A DNA stretch of 64,000 nt from Pseudomonas taiwanensis DSM 21245 (GCF_000425785.1 NZ_AUEC01000011.1:124001-188000), one strand, 5' to 3'; shown: positions 34,325-44,218, counted from the stretch's first letter. The notes: generated by a model not told the origin, from the sequence alone. A program made the numbers and translations.

Positions 34325-34972
34325 ATGAACGACCTTGATTTGCGCGACCTGGTGCTTGAAGAGTTGGCGTTTCAACCTGACATCAATGCCGCCAGCATCG
34401 GTGTGACGGTGCAGGATGGCGTGGTCACACTGTCCGGCCACGTCAGCAGTTATGCCCAGAAGATCAGTGCCGAGCGCACCGTCAAAGCCATGAAAGGCGT
34501 GCGTGGGCTGGCCGAGGAAATCGAAGTCCGACTGAACAAGCTCGAAGGTACTGCCGACGATACCATTGCCAGCCGCGCCCTGAAGATCATCGCCTGGAGC
34601 TCGGATGCCAATGTCGAGGGCATCAAGGTCACCGTTCACAAAGGCACGGTGACCTTGGAAGGCGAACTGGACTGGCAATACCAGAAGGAAGTGATCGAGC
34701 AAGCGGTTTGGCGTCTGTCGGGCGTGGTCGGCGTGCACAATCGCATCACCTTGAAGGCGCGGGCCAATGCCAGCGATATCCGCCATCGCATCGAACAGGC
34801 CCTCAAGCGCAGCGCAGAGATCCAGGCCGAGGGCATCCGCATTACCGTCAACGGCGGTGTGGTCCGGCTGGAAGGCAAGGTGCACTTGCTTCGTGAACGG
34901 GAAGTGGTCGAGCGCGCTGCCTGGGCAGTGCCTGGCGTAAGCAAGGTTGAAGACTACCTGTTGATCGCCTAG
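34325..34972 (+). CDS. triple BON-domain protein
   Basis: 215 residues made of three BON repeats (about 5-70, 80-145, 150-215), each with VTVQDGVVTLSGHV- or VTVHKGTVTLEGEL-type strands and a closing hydrophobic VxGV motif. No signal peptide is present, so unlike OsmY it is cytosolic; BON domains bind phospholipid surfaces or other hydrophobic ligands. ATG preceded by AGCGGAGACC. It is the first gene of an operon with FtsH (27-nt gap), so it could be a membrane-stress adaptor for the protease. Confidence 0.88.
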   Translation: MNDLDLRDLVLEELAFQPDINAASIGVTVQDGVVTLSGHVSSYAQKISAERTVKAMKGVRGLAEEIEVRLNKLEGTADDTIASRALKIIAWSSDANVEGIKVTVHKGTVTLEGELDWQYQKEVIEQAVWRLSGVVGVHNRITLKARANASDIRHRIEQALKRSAEIQAEGIRITVNGGVVRLEGKVHLLREREVVERAAWAVPGVSKVEDYLLIA

Positions 34973-34999
34973 CCCGGCGGCCCACCAGGAGAGACGGTC

Positions 35000-36841
35000 A
35001 TGAACAAAGATCAGCCCTGGACGCTGTACCTGCTGGCAATCGGCCTGGCCGTGCTCGCCGCCATCCAGTTCGGCCTGTTCAACCGAGCGGCCGTTCAGAC
35101 CATCTCCTATAGCCAGTTCCTGCAATTGCTCGAACAGCAAAAGGTCAGTGAGCTGCGGATCGAACATGACCGCATCCTGGGCACATTGCAGGAACCGATC
35201 GCCGGGCGTTCGGTGTTCTCCACGGTGCGGGTCGACCCGCAGTTGAGCGAGCAATTGAGCCGTACGGGCGTTACCTTCACTGGGGTAGCCGAGGACAGCA
35301 ACCTGGCGAGCCTGGTGGGTTGGCTGATGCCGCTGATGATGATGCTGGCGCTGTGGTTCTTCCTGTTTCGTGGCGTGACCGACAAACAGGGGTTGGGCGG
35401 GTTGATGAGCGTGGGCAAATCACGTGCGCGCGTCTATGTCGAGCGCGATACCAAGGTCACCTTCGCCGATGTGGCGGGCATAGACGACGTCAAGGGCGAG
35501 CTCACCGAAGTGGTGTCCTTTCTCAAGAACCAGGCGTTCTATGCCCGCCTGGGGGCGCATGTGCCCAAGGGCACGTTGCTGGTCGGCCCCCCTGGCACCG
35601 GCAAGACCCTGGTCGCCAAGGCCATCGCCGGAGAGGCGGCGGTACCGTTTTTCTCGATCTCCGGGTCGGAGTTCGTCGAGATGTTCGTCGGCGTGGGCGC
35701 GGCGCGGGTGCGCGACCTGTTCGACCAGGCCCGGCGCGCAGCGCCCTGCATCATCTTCATCGACGAACTGGACGCCCTGGGCAAGATGCGTGGTATCGGC
35801 AGCCTGGGCGGCAACGACGAGAAGGAACAGACCCTCAATCAACTGCTGGCCGAGCTCGATGGCTTCGATCCACGCGAAGGTGTCGTGCTGCTGGCAGCGA
35901 CCAATCGCCCTGAGATACTGGACCCGGCGCTGCTGCGCGCCGGACGCTTCGACCGGCAGATCCTGATCGACCGCCCCGACCGCAAGGGCCGCCTGGCGAT
36001 CCTTAAGGTGCACCTGCACAAGATCGTCTACAAGAACGACCTGGACTTGGAACGCATTGCCGAGATCACCCCTGGCCTGACCGGCGCCGACCTGGCCAAC
36101 CTGGTGAACGAAGCCGCCATCGTCGCCACCCGGCGCGCCAGCCAATGGGTTGAGCTGCAGGACTTCACCGCTGCCGTCGAACGCTTGGTGGCAGGCGTGG
36201 AGCGCAAGGGCAACGTGCTGCGCGACGATGAACGCCAGGTTGTGGCGTACCATGAAATGGGCCACGCACTCGCGGCAAGCAGCCTGCCGGCGATGGACCC
36301 GGTGCACAAAGTGTCGATCATCCCCAGAGCCGCTGGCTCGCTGGGGTTCACGCTGCAACGGCCGACCGATGACCGCTACCTGATCAGCGCGCAGATGCTG
36401 CGCGACCGGATCGTCGTACTGATGGCCGGGCGGGCCGCCGAAAGCCTGGTATTCGGCCAGGTGTCCACCGGAGCCGCTGACGACTTGGGACGCGCCACCG
36501 ACATCGCCCGCCAGCTGATCACCCGCTTCGGCATGAGCACGGAGCTGGGCCAGGCAGTGCTGGAGCGGCAGCAGGCCAGCTACCTGGGCGAATCGTTGTT
36601 GCGCCAGGAGCGCAAGGACTACTCGGAGCAGACCGCAAGGGAAATCGACCTGGGTATTCGCGGCTTGCTGGAGGAAGCCTACGCCCGTGCCCGGACGTTG
36701 CTCGAACAGCGACGTTCCGACCTGGACGCTGGGGCACGCCTGTTATTGGCCAAGGAAACCATCACCCCGGAAGAATTCCCCGCGCTGCTGCCCCTGGCCA
36801 AGGAGCCTGCCACCTATAATCTGGTCGATGCGGCCAAATGA
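35000..36841 (+). CDS. ftsH: FtsH-type AAA+ membrane zinc protease (second copy)
   Basis: 613 residues. N-terminal helix about 10-28, short periplasmic domain, second helix about 107-125 ([17 protein letters not shown]), AAA module with Walker A GPPGTGKT near 196, Walker [12 protein letters not shown], second-region-of-homology RFDRQI, and zinc site HEMGH near 418 with the downstream acidic ligand. It degrades misfolded membrane and regulatory proteins using ATP. The [14 protein letters not shown] linker is typical. It is a paralog, since housekeeping ftsH lies beside rrmJ/folP in Pseudomonas; here its neighbours are BON and a K+ channel. Confidence 0.93.
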   Translation: MNKDQPWTLYLLAIGLAVLAAIQFGLFNRAAVQTISYSQFLQLLEQQKVSELRIEHDRILGTLQEPIAGRSVFSTVRVDPQLSEQLSRTGVTFTGVAEDSNLASLVGWLMPLMMMLALWFFLFRGVTDKQGLGGLMSVGKSRARVYVERDTKVTFADVAGIDDVKGELTEVVSFLKNQAFYARLGAHVPKGTLLVGPPGTGKTLVAKAIAGEAAVPFFSISGSEFVEMFVGVGAARVRDLFDQARRAAPCIIFIDELDALGKMRGIGSLGGNDEKEQTLNQLLAELDGFDPREGVVLLAATNRPEILDPALLRAGRFDRQILIDRPDRKGRLAILKVHLHKIVYKNDLDLERIAEITPGLTGADLANLVNEAAIVATRRASQWVELQDFTAAVERLVAGVERKGNVLRDDERQVVAYHEMGHALAASSLPAMDPVHKVSIIPRAAGSLGFTLQRPTDDRYLISAQMLRDRIVVLMAGRAAESLVFGQVSTGAADDLGRATDIARQLITRFGMSTELGQAVLERQQASYLGESLLRQERKDYSEQTAREIDLGIRGLLEEAYARARTLLEQRRSDLDAGARLLLAKETITPEEFPALLPLAKEPATYNLVDAAK

Positions 36842-36868
36842 CAGACCGATCCAATCCGAGTGCCGACC

Positions 36869-37294
36869 ATGCTCACCGTCACATTGATCAACATGCTGGT
36901 GGTGATCCTGGTGGTGATCATCCACTACGAATGCCTGCTTCGCCTGAACGACTGGCTACCGCGGCTGAAGCTGTGGAGCCGGTTCCGGATCGTCGCTGGC
37001 GTGTTTGGCGCGCTGCTGGCCCATGCCTTGGAGGTCTGGTGTTTCGCCCTGGTGTATTACCTGATGGCCCACGCCGAGGGCTGGGGCACGCTCAGTGGCA
37101 ACTTCGACGGCAGCTTGCTCGATTGCGTGTACTTTTCCTTTACCACCTACACCACGATAGGCTTTGGCGACATCGCCCCTACCGGTCATCTCAAGTACCT
37201 CACCGGCCTGCAAGCGTTGACAGGCCTGGTGCTGATCACCTGGACCGCGTCGTTCCTGTTCCTCGAAATGCAGAAATACTGGAAAGCCAAATAG
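36869..37294 (+). CDS. two-helix potassium channel protein
   Basis: 141 residues: N-terminal helix MLTVTLINMLVVILVVIIHY, a pair of helices flanking a pore loop, with the selectivity filter TTIGFGD (canonical TxxTxGYGD with Phe for Tyr) in SFTTYTTIGFGDIAPTG. It is related to KcsA-type/Ion_trans_2 channels but has an extra amphipathic N-terminal segment. It would tetramerise for K+ movement. Start ATG 36869 (GTG 36860 possible). 27 nt after ftsH, so likely co-transcribed. Confidence 0.82.
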   Translation: MLTVTLINMLVVILVVIIHYECLLRLNDWLPRLKLWSRFRIVAGVFGALLAHALEVWCFALVYYLMAHAEGWGTLSGNFDGSLLDCVYFSFTTYTTIGFGDIAPTGHLKYLTGLQALTGLVLITWTASFLFLEMQKYWKAK

Positions 37295-37301
37295 CGCCGG
37301 T

Positions 37302-39677
37302 TCAGGCGTCTGGGTGCGGTGTCCAGTGCCATTGCGCAACCTCAGGCATGTCTTCGCCATGCTCGATCAGGTACAGCTTGTGCTTTTCCATGGTCGACCA
37401 GTAGCGGGTTCGCGCCCGCTCCACCTGCGCTTGCAGGCGAGGCACGCGTTCGAACACATCCAGCACCAGCTGGTAGCGGTCGAGGTTGTTGATGACCGCC
37501 ATGTCGAACGGCGTGGTGGTCGCCCCTTCCTCACGAAAGCCATGCACATGGAAACGCTGCGGGTTGGCACGCTTGTAGATGAGGCGGTGAACCAGGGCCG
37601 GGTAACCATGGAAGGCGAAGATCACCGGCTGCTCTTCGGTGAACAGCGCATTGAAGTCACTGTCGGGCAAGCCGTGCGGATGCTGTAGCGGTGATTGCAG
37701 TGCCATCAGGTCGACCACGTTCACCACCCTGACCCGCAGGTCGGCGACGTCGTCACGAAGCAGGGTTACCGCCGCCAGCACTTCCAGCGTCGGCACATCG
37801 CCTGCGCAGGCGAGGACCACCTCCGGCAGGTCATCGTCATGGCTGGCCCATGCCCAACGCCCGATGCCAGCCTGGCAGTGCAGGTTCGCCGCCTGCCCAT
37901 CCAGCCACTGCCACTCCAGTTGCTTGCCGGCAACGATCACATTGATGTAGCCACGGCTGCGCAGGCAATGGTCAGCCACGGACAGCAGGCAGTTGGCGTC
38001 CGGGGGCAGGTAGATACGCGCAAGATCGGCCTTTTTGTTCGCCAGAAGGTCCAGCAGACCTGGGTCCTGGTGCGAAAAGCCGTTGTGGTCCTGACGCCAG
38101 ACATGCGAGGTCAGCAGGATGTTCAACGAAGCGATCGGCTTGCGCCACGGCACTTCGGCGGCTGTCTTGAGCCATTTTGCATGCTGGTTGATCATCGAAT
38201 CGACGATGTGGATGAACGCTTCATAACACGAAAACAAGCCGTGGCGGCCGGTCAGCAGGTAACCCTCCAGCCAACCTTCGCATATCTGCTCGCTGAGAAT
38301 CTCCATCACCCTGCCATCTGGACCGAGGTGGTCATCCTCGGCACCGTGGGGGTCCAGCCAGACCTTGCAGGTCGCCTCGAATACCGCATCCAGCCGGTTG
38401 GAAGCCGTCTCGTCAGGGCCGAACAGGCGAAAATCGCGGGACACCAGGCTGTTCTTGATCACGTCGCGCAAGTAGCTGCCCAGAACCCGGGTCGCCTCTG
38501 CGCGTACGCGTCCAGGCCCGTCCATCTTCACGCTGTAGTCGCTGAAGCGCGGAAGGTCCAGCGCTCGCAACAGCAGCCCGCCATTAGCATGTGGGTTCGC
38601 GCTCATGCGCCGCCGCCCGGTCGGGACCAGCGCGGCCAGTTCCGGCAACAACGCGCCCTGGGCATCGAACAATTCATGCGGCCGGTAGCTTTCCAGCCAT
38701 TGCTGCAACTGCTGCAAGTGCAGTGGCTTGCGAAGGTCTCCCAGGGGCAGTTGATGGGAGCGCCAGGTTCCCTCTACCCGCTGCCCATCGACGAACGTCG
38801 GCCCCGTCCAGCCTTTTGGGGTGCGCAAGACCAGCACCGGCCACAATGGCCGGTCGATGGCTTGGCCCGCCTCGGTGTGCCGGGCAAGCCGCTGGATCTG
38901 GCAGATTTTCTCGTAGATCACATCCAGCGTCCTGGCCAACGCCCGATGCACCTCCATCGGTTCGTCGCCCTCGACGAAATAAGGATCATAACCGTAGCCA
39001 TACATGAGGCTGGTCAACTCGTCCTCGCTGATCCGCGACAGCACCGTCGGGTTGGCGATCTTGTAGCCATTGAGGTGCAGGATCGGCAGTACCGCACCGT
39101 CGCGCGCGGGATTGAGGAATTTGTTGCAATGCCAGCTCGCCGCCAGCGCTCCGGTTTCCGCCTCGCCGTCGCCGATGACGCAGGCCACGATCAGCTGCGG
39201 ATTGTCCAGGGCTGCGCCATAGGCATGGACCAAGGCATAGCCCAGCTCGCCACCTTCGTGCAGAGAACCCGGAACATGCGGGCCGACATGGCTGCCAATG
39301 CCGTACGGCCAGGAAAACTGACGAAACAACCGCGCCATTCCCTGCGCGTTACGTTCTATCGCAGGGTTCAGCTCGGTGTAGGTGCCATCCAGGTACGCCT
39401 GGGCAACCATGGCCGGGCCGCCATGGCCAGGGCCGGCGACGAACAACATGTTCAGGTCGTAATGGCGGATCAGCCGGTTCAGATGGGTGTAGATCAGGTT
39501 GAGCCCTGGCGACGTGCCCCAGTGCCCCAGCAACCGAGGCTTGATGTCGGTCAGCTTCAGCGGCGTGGCCAGCAAGGGATTGCCCTGCAGGTAGATCTGG
39601 CCAACGGTAAGGTAGTTCGCGGCCCGCCAGTAGGCATCCAGCCATTCCAGTTCCTCGGTGCCTGGAAAATCGTTCAT
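37302..39677 (-). CDS. xfp: phosphoketolase (XFP family)
   Basis: 791-residue thiamine-diphosphate enzyme that splits xylulose 5-phosphate and/or fructose 6-phosphate to acetyl phosphate plus an aldose phosphate. Seen: [40 protein letters not shown], the ThDP/Mg motif [20 protein letters not shown], and a C-terminal domain with [12 protein letters not shown]. Acetyl phosphate yields ATP via acetate kinase, useful when respiration is limited. Third gene after Hsp20 and the CBS gene on the minus strand (40-nt gap), so it belongs to the Anr-controlled operon by inference. Confidence 0.94.
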   Translation of the reverse strand: MNDFPGTEELEWLDAYWRAANYLTVGQIYLQGNPLLATPLKLTDIKPRLLGHWGTSPGLNLIYTHLNRLIRHYDLNMLFVAGPGHGGPAMVAQAYLDGTYTELNPAIERNAQGMARLFRQFSWPYGIGSHVGPHVPGSLHEGGELGYALVHAYGAALDNPQLIVACVIGDGEAETGALAASWHCNKFLNPARDGAVLPILHLNGYKIANPTVLSRISEDELTSLMYGYGYDPYFVEGDEPMEVHRALARTLDVIYEKICQIQRLARHTEAGQAIDRPLWPVLVLRTPKGWTGPTFVDGQRVEGTWRSHQLPLGDLRKPLHLQQLQQWLESYRPHELFDAQGALLPELAALVPTGRRRMSANPHANGGLLLRALDLPRFSDYSVKMDGPGRVRAEATRVLGSYLRDVIKNSLVSRDFRLFGPDETASNRLDAVFEATCKVWLDPHGAEDDHLGPDGRVMEILSEQICEGWLEGYLLTGRHGLFSCYEAFIHIVDSMINQHAKWLKTAAEVPWRKPIASLNILLTSHVWRQDHNGFSHQDPGLLDLLANKKADLARIYLPPDANCLLSVADHCLRSRGYINVIVAGKQLEWQWLDGQAANLHCQAGIGRWAWASHDDDLPEVVLACAGDVPTLEVLAAVTLLRDDVADLRVRVVNVVDLMALQSPLQHPHGLPDSDFNALFTEEQPVIFAFHGYPALVHRLIYKRANPQRFHVHGFREEGATTTPFDMAVINNLDRYQLVLDVFERVPRLQAQVERARTRYWSTMEKHKLYLIEHGEDMPEVAQWHWTPHPDA

Positions 39678-39717
39678 TGATCGCCCCCTCTGTCGATGGC
39701 GCGCACGCGCATGGGGT

Positions 39718-40182
39718 TCAGATGTCCCCGGCGCGGATATCTTCTTCCCGCCGGCTCTGCTGACGGATCAGCAACGTCAGCTCGTGCAGGTGGTCGGCCA
39801 ACAGCCCCACCAAGTCGTCCGCGGTGACGATTCCGACCAGTAGGCCAAAGTCATCGACCACCGGGATCCGCCTGATGTTGGCTCGCCGCATGTTCAGAAT
39901 CACATCGAACAGGTCTTCGTTCTGGTTCGCGGTGATCAATGGACGTGGCAGCACGTCGATGGCCTGCAGGTCTTCCTGGTCAGGAGGGTTGAGGGCGATG
40001 ATCCTCAGCGCAAGGTCACGGTCGGTGATCAGGCCGATGGGCCGGCAACGGTCGCGGTCGACAGGCTCGGCCAGCACCAGGTCCCCGACGTGGTACCGGC
40101 TCATCATCCGCGCCGCGGCGTAGATGGAAATGCTGGGGGGCGCTGTGACCACATCCCGGTTGCAGTATTTGCCAATGGACAT
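39718..40182 (-). CDS. CBS-domain pair protein
   Basis: 154 residues, one Bateman module: [53 protein letters not shown] then [22 protein letters not shown] pairs bind adenine nucleotides and report the energy state. There is no fused effector domain, so it acts in trans, perhaps on a neighbour such as phosphoketolase. It lies between the Hsp20 and phosphoketolase genes. Confidence 0.9.
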   Translation of the reverse strand: MSIGKYCNRDVVTAPPSISIYAAARMMSRYHVGDLVLAEPVDRDRCRPIGLITDRDLALRIIALNPPDQEDLQAIDVLPRPLITANQNEDLFDVILNMRRANIRRIPVVDDFGLLVGIVTADDLVGLLADHLHELTLLIRQQSRREEDIRAGDI

Positions 40183-40244
40183 GATGTTCTACCTTTTGGA
40201 ATGCGAAGGCGGAGCGTCCCTGCTCCTGAAATCGGTCGGGTCAA

Positions 40245-40805
40245 TCACTTGCTGCTTTTGATAGGAATCACTTTTTCAGGGTGAATCGCTTCGGCGCGCT
40301 TGGGCAGGTGCACCAGCAGTACGCCCTTGGCAAACTGGGCATTGATCTTTTCAGCGTCGACTTCACGGGGCAGTTGGAAGACCCGCTCGAAGCTGCCGTA
40401 ATGCCGCTCCGACAGGTGGTACTCCTTACGCTTTTCGTCGACCTCTTCCTGCTTCTCGCCGCGAATCACCACATTGCCATTGACCAGCTTGATCTCGATG
40501 TCCTTGTCGTCCACACCTGGCAGTTCGGCACTGATGCGAAACTCATCGGCCAGTTCGCTGATATCCATTGCCGGCATGCCATGGGCGAACAGCTCACGGC
40601 GCCAGAACGGCTCGACATCGAATGGGGTGTGGCTGAACGGCATGCGCAATGGCCGGCGCCCGAAATCGTCGAACAGGCTGTCGATCTGGCGCCGCAGCTG
40701 CTGGAACGGCCGCCACAGGTCCGACGGCTCGGTGCCGGGTGGAGAAGCCTTGGCAGGTTGGGTGGCTGCGGGAGTTACAGGTACTTTCTTGGCTGCTTCG
40801 GACAT
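40245..40805 (-). CDS. small heat-shock protein (Hsp20/alpha-crystallin)
   Basis: 186 residues. A disordered Pro/Ala-rich N-terminus, then SDLWRPFQQLRRQIDSLFDD and the alpha-crystallin domain with ELPGVDDKDIEIKLVNGNVV, IRGEKQEEVDEKRKEYHLSE, FERVFQLPREVD and FAKGVLLVHLPKR, closed by an IPI motif (VIPIKSSK). It holds unfolded proteins without ATP. ATG 40805 has GAGGTCGCC upstream. First gene of the probable Hsp20-CBS-phosphoketolase operon, 78 nt downstream of an Anr-like box. Confidence 0.93.
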   Translation of the reverse strand: MSEAAKKVPVTPAATQPAKASPPGTEPSDLWRPFQQLRRQIDSLFDDFGRRPLRMPFSHTPFDVEPFWRRELFAHGMPAMDISELADEFRISAELPGVDDKDIEIKLVNGNVVIRGEKQEEVDEKRKEYHLSERHYGSFERVFQLPREVDAEKINAQFAKGVLLVHLPKRAEAIHPEKVIPIKSSK

Positions 40806-40876
40806 GGCGACCTCCTCGAATGAGTAATGCCTCCCAGGGAGACACCTCGATCGTGCGCGGGCAGGCAACCCCGCGC

Positions 40877-40890
40877 TTGACCTTTATCAA
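40877..40890. promoter_or_regulatory. Anr/Fnr-like box (9/10)
   Basis: TTGAC-CTTT-ATCAA. Centre 78 nt upstream of the Hsp20 ATG (40805). Confidence 0.72.
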
Positions 40891-40919
40891 TCAGCGCGCT
40901 GCTGCCATCGCTTATCGGT

Positions 40920-40933
40920 TTGATCCTGATCAA
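40920..40933. promoter_or_regulatory. perfect Anr/Fnr box
   Basis: TTGAT-CCTG-ATCAA, 10/10. Centre 74 nt upstream of the PyrK-like gene (41000). Only 29 nt separate it from the box of the divergent Hsp20 operon. Confidence 0.85.
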
Positions 40934-40999
40934 AGTCCCGTTCTGGCGGACGCCTAGCTTGAAAACAGTGCGGTCCATCCAGACACTATCGAGGCGACT

Positions 41000-41731
41000 A
41001 TGGAGCGGGACGACGGCAAGCGTGTCCGCTTGCTCGAAACCTTCCCTGGCCCGGGTATTCAACAATGCCTGCGCCTGGCACAGTGCAGCCCGCAATTCAC
41101 CGAGGCGATGCCAGGCCAGTATTGCCTGCTGGCCAATCGCACCGAGCGCTGGCCATGCAGCTACGTCAGCCTGCCCGGAGTGGATGGACGGTTCGTGGTG
41201 ACTACCCACGGTGCGCACCCGCTGGGGCAGCCAGGCGAGCTGCTGGGGTATTCAGGCCCGTTGGGCAGCGGCTGGCCAGTGCCCTTGCAGAGTGCGCGCC
41301 TGCTGGCGATCACACGGGGCGAAGGGATATTGGCGCTATTGTGCATGCTCGATGAGGTCCGCTGCTGGCTGCCTTGGGTACAGGTGCGCTTGCTACACGA
41401 GGGCTTGGCGCTGGAGCACCTGCCCGCTGAATGCCGGCCATGGCTTCGCGCGCAAACGACGGCGCCGCGCGACCCCTCAAGCGGATGGATGCAACTGACA
41501 CAGCAACTGCAAGCATTCAGGCCAGACACGGTCTACTGCTGCGCGCCGCCCCAGGTGGCTCGACAAGCAGCACGCCTGTGTTGGCAAAAGGGGATATCGC
41601 CACAGCGCATCTGGCTGCGGACCGACCATATGCCTCGGCCAACCTGGGGGGATCACTGTCCACTGGGAGGGCCGGTCCAGCGCTATGACAGGGTCCTGGC
41701 TGCGCTCAAGTGGGTTCCTCCAGCCGGCTGA
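41000..41731 (+). CDS. PyrK/ferredoxin-reductase-like orphan protein
   Basis: 243 residues. The N-terminal half looks like the FAD-binding barrel of PyrK/AsrB-type proteins: FPGPGIQQCLRLAQCSPQFT, MPGQYCLLANRTERWPCSYV, GQPGELLGYSGPLGSGWPVP. The middle (ARLLAITRGEGILALLCMLD) takes the place of the NAD Rossmann strand, and the end (WGDHCPLGGPVQRYD) sits where PyrK-like proteins have a CxxxxCxxC 2Fe-2S motif, here with a single Cys. The cluster is thus probably lost. No DHODH or partner oxidoreductase is adjacent. A perfect Anr box is upstream. The assignment is tentative. Confidence 0.55.
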   Translation: MERDDGKRVRLLETFPGPGIQQCLRLAQCSPQFTEAMPGQYCLLANRTERWPCSYVSLPGVDGRFVVTTHGAHPLGQPGELLGYSGPLGSGWPVPLQSARLLAITRGEGILALLCMLDEVRCWLPWVQVRLLHEGLALEHLPAECRPWLRAQTTAPRDPSSGWMQLTQQLQAFRPDTVYCCAPPQVARQAARLCWQKGISPQRIWLRTDHMPRPTWGDHCPLGGPVQRYDRVLAALKWVPPAG

Positions 41732-42437
41732 GGTTCAGCAGGCTTTGCAAGTCGACCAGCCGAACTTCCCGCCCGACGCATTTCACGAACCCTGCCTGGG
41801 TGAAACGGCTGAACAGCCTACTGACGGTTTCCAGGGTAAGGTCCAGGTAGTTGGCGATATCGCCACGGGACATCGGCAGGTTGAAGACGTCTGCGCGCAG
41901 GCCGCGTTCGTGATAACGCGCCGACATGCCGAGCAGGAATATCGAAAGCCGCTGTTCGGCTCGGCCGTGGCAGCAGCGCAAGTGCTCATCCTTGCCCTGA
42001 ATCCCCATGCTCAGCATATGCAACAGCTGGTAACGCAAGCCTGGGATCTGCCCCGACAGGTCGACCAGCTGATCCAGCCTGATGGAACACACCAGCGAAA
42101 CCTCCAGCGCCAGGGCATAGCTTCGATAATGCCTTGCACCAATGGCGTCCAGCCCCAGCATCTCCCCCGGCAGGACGAAACCGGTAATCCGCTCGTTGCC
42201 CTCGGTATCGAGCAGGAAACTCTTGATCGCCCCTGAGCGTAGGGCGAACACGTGCTCCATCGGCTCATCGGCCTTGAACAGATACTCGCCCCTCTTCAAC
42301 GGGCGGTTACGGCGCACGATTCGCTCCAGCTTGTCCACTTCGTCGGCACTGAGGCTGGCGGGCAGGCAAAGCCGGCTCAACGAACACGCAAGGCACTTCA
42401 CATGGGGCCTTGCCCCCATATCCAGTGAGCCTGACAT
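41706..42437 (-). CDS. Fnr/Anr-family oxygen-responsive regulator
   Basis: 243 residues, Crp/Fnr superfamily. N-terminal Cys15, Cys18 and Cys24 (CxxCxxxxxC) plus Cys117 are spaced for an oxygen-labile 4Fe-4S cluster. The cyclic-nucleotide-like barrel has LKRGEYLFKADEPMEHVFAL and FVLPGEMLGLDAIG; the HTH is MSRGDIANYLDLTLETVSRL with E-T-V-S-R, identical to the Fnr recognition pattern for TTGAT half-sites. ATG 42437 has CGGAGG upstream. It is one of two Fnr paralogs in the window (P. putida has three, FnrA/B/C). Its 26-nt 3' overlap with the PyrK-like gene is tail to tail. Confidence 0.93.
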   Translation of the reverse strand: MSGSLDMGARPHVKCLACSLSRLCLPASLSADEVDKLERIVRRNRPLKRGEYLFKADEPMEHVFALRSGAIKSFLLDTEGNERITGFVLPGEMLGLDAIGARHYRSYALALEVSLVCSIRLDQLVDLSGQIPGLRYQLLHMLSMGIQGKDEHLRCCHGRAEQRLSIFLLGMSARYHERGLRADVFNLPMSRGDIANYLDLTLETVSRLFSRFTQAGFVKCVGREVRLVDLQSLLNLSRLEEPT

Positions 42438-42542
42438 GACCAGGCCTCCGCTAATGTGCATGGGGGGTATTAATACAAATTAGCTGGTTCCCCCGGCCTT
42501 TTCGCGCCCTCCGACCAAGGGTCACGCCGTCCTGCTCAAGGC

Positions 42543-42556
42543 TTGATGAAGATCAA
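42543..42556. promoter_or_regulatory. perfect Anr/Fnr box
   Basis: TTGAT-GAAG-ATCAA, 10/10. It lies between the divergent starts of the Fnr-type gene (42437) and a UspA gene (42654), about 105 nt from each, so autoregulation is possible. Confidence 0.85.
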
Positions 42557-42653
42557 GTCAGGTCTGCGCGCTGCTCTCATGCTCGACTGTCGGCAGGTTG
42601 CAAGCAGCCAGTGCGGCTCGATCGATGCTCAGTCCAGACAGAAGGCCCCATTT

Positions 42654-43538
42654 ATGAAAATCAATCACTTGCTTTTGATCGCCCCTTGCGATGATCGATA
42701 CAGCCCGGCGGTTGAGCAAAGCGCCGAATTGGCAATGGCCTTGGACGCCAGTGTTTCGCTTGCCGCGCTGCGTGCCCCATCCCTTGGCGGGCAGAAACCG
42801 TCCGTCGAGTCGTACCTGAAACAGCGGGCCTCCCATCTTGCGTCCAGGGGCCTTCGTGTCAGTCCTGATATCACGGTACTCAAACCCACGGCAAACGGCG
42901 TCGCGGCGCAAGTCACGCGCTGTGGCGCGGACCTGGTGGTCATGGACCATGCCGCCGACGAGGCGGCGCATCAGGCCAACCTGGACCTGCAACTGCTGGA
43001 AAAAGCTCCCTGCCCGGTGCTGTTCGCTCGCGAACAGGTGGCGCCCAACCTGGAGAAGCTGTTCGTCGCCGCGCCAGCAAGCTGCGAAGACCTCGACGAA
43101 CGGGCATTGAATGCCCACGTCATCGAGGTAGCCAAGGCCGTATGCCAGGCCCGCAAAGGCAAGATGCACCTGTTTTCGGTCTACGACCAGGCGGCGCTGC
43201 TGCGCCATAGCGAGCACTACAGCCTGGCAGAAATCCCAAGGTACGAAACCTTGGCCGCCACGTTCAAGGCATTTGCTGGGCAGCTTGGGATACCGACGCT
43301 TCACCATCACCTGATCGTCGGCTCTTGCGCCCATACCCTCTGCGCCTATGCCAATCGGTGCGAATACGACCTGGTGGTGATCGCCAATGCCTATAACCTG
43401 CGCCAGCACGAGACACTGCGCTATTTGCTGAGCCACCTCACCTGCAGCCTTTTGGTGGTCAACGCACCGAACAGGGCAATGCAGCCAGCGACCCAAGCCT
43501 GGGCGAGCCTTGACGATCCGCTGTTGTTCCCTGCCTGA
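42654..43538 (+). CDS. tandem universal stress protein
   Basis: 294 residues; two UspA domains, the first opening MKINHLLLIAPCDDRYSPAV and the second at about residue 140 (LEKLFVAAPASCEDLDERAL). The end (YDLVVIANAYNLRQHETLRY) lacks the usual GxxG-x9-GS ATP signature, so nucleotide binding may be lost in this paralog. The frame extends upstream to 42543 but that part contains the Anr box and is not UspA-like; ATG 42654 is used. Confidence 0.87.
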   Translation: MKINHLLLIAPCDDRYSPAVEQSAELAMALDASVSLAALRAPSLGGQKPSVESYLKQRASHLASRGLRVSPDITVLKPTANGVAAQVTRCGADLVVMDHAADEAAHQANLDLQLLEKAPCPVLFAREQVAPNLEKLFVAAPASCEDLDERALNAHVIEVAKAVCQARKGKMHLFSVYDQAALLRHSEHYSLAEIPRYETLAATFKAFAGQLGIPTLHHHLIVGSCAHTLCAYANRCEYDLVVIANAYNLRQHETLRYLLSHLTCSLLVVNAPNRAMQPATQAWASLDDPLLFPA

Positions 43539-43566
43539 CAGGTGACACCCGCTGGAGGGCAGGCAA

Positions 43567-43580
43567 TTGACAACTATCAA
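43567..43580. promoter_or_regulatory. Anr/Fnr-like box (9/10)
   Basis: TTGAC-AACT-ATCAA. Centre 75 nt upstream of the GNAT gene at 43649. Confidence 0.72.
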
Positions 43581-43648
43581 GTCCGCGCAGGGCCAAGCGT
43601 CGAAACTGAAGCTCCATTGTCCATTCCCGACACACGAGGATTATTGCC

Positions 43649-44218
43649 ATGGCTCCTACAGAACCCTCCCGCCAATACACCGCGCCCTCGTTTCCCAAGC
43701 CTGCGGGCGAGCATTGGATCGAAGCCCTCGACAATGGCACCCATGTGCTGATCAGACCGCTGCAAGCCAAGGACCGGGAGCGCGAGAGGGCCTTCATCGA
43801 ACGGCTGTCACCGCAGTCGCGGCATTTTCGCTTCCTGTGCCAGATCAAGGAGCCCGGTGAGGCAATGCTCGACCAGTTGATGGCGGTCGACCAGGACCGC
43901 CAAGCGGCCTACGTCGCCCTCGCCCATGTGGACGGCGAGCTGCAAGAGGTGGGCATTTCCCGTTACGCCGCCATTGCCGGCAAGGATGAATGCGAATGCG
44001 CCGTGACCGTGCTCGACAGCTGGCAGCACCATGGTCTGGGTCGACTCTTGCTCAAGCACCTGACCGATCATGCCCGGGCCAAGGGCCTACGACAGATGTA
44101 TTCGATCGACTCGGCCGCCAACCAGGCGATGCGTGACCTGGCCAAGGCGGCAGGATTCACCACCAGCACCGACCCGGATGACCCGACCCAGGTCATCCAT
44201 CGCCTGAACCTGACCTGA
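43649..44218 (+). CDS. GNAT N-acetyltransferase
   Basis: 189 residues. Begins MAPTEPSRQYTAPSFPKPAG then EHWIEALDNGTHVLIRPLQA; the acetyl-CoA site appears in ECAVTVLDSWQHHGLGRLLL (V-x-x-x-x-Q/R-x-x-G-x-G/A pattern). It is of the type found as the catalytic domain of protein lysine acetyltransferases (Pat), but without the acyl-CoA synthetase-like part. A close paralog stands at 50254. GAGGA precedes the ATG. Protein acetylation at low oxygen is a plausible role; the substrate is unknown. Confidence 0.88.
   Translation: MAPTEPSRQYTAPSFPKPAGEHWIEALDNGTHVLIRPLQAKDRERERAFIERLSPQSRHFRFLCQIKEPGEAMLDQLMAVDQDRQAAYVALAHVDGELQEVGISRYAAIAGKDECECAVTVLDSWQHHGLGRLLLKHLTDHARAKGLRQMYSIDSAANQAMRDLAKAAGFTTSTDPDDPTQVIHRLNLT

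Noticed and set aside
37695..39680. 661-codon open frame on the plus strand opposite phosphoketolase
   Set aside because: It mirrors the high GC third-position bias of the real minus-strand gene; no domain is readable and it has no start context. The same applies to long frames opposite the photolyase (11796-13151) and UspA/MBL genes (48744-50129).
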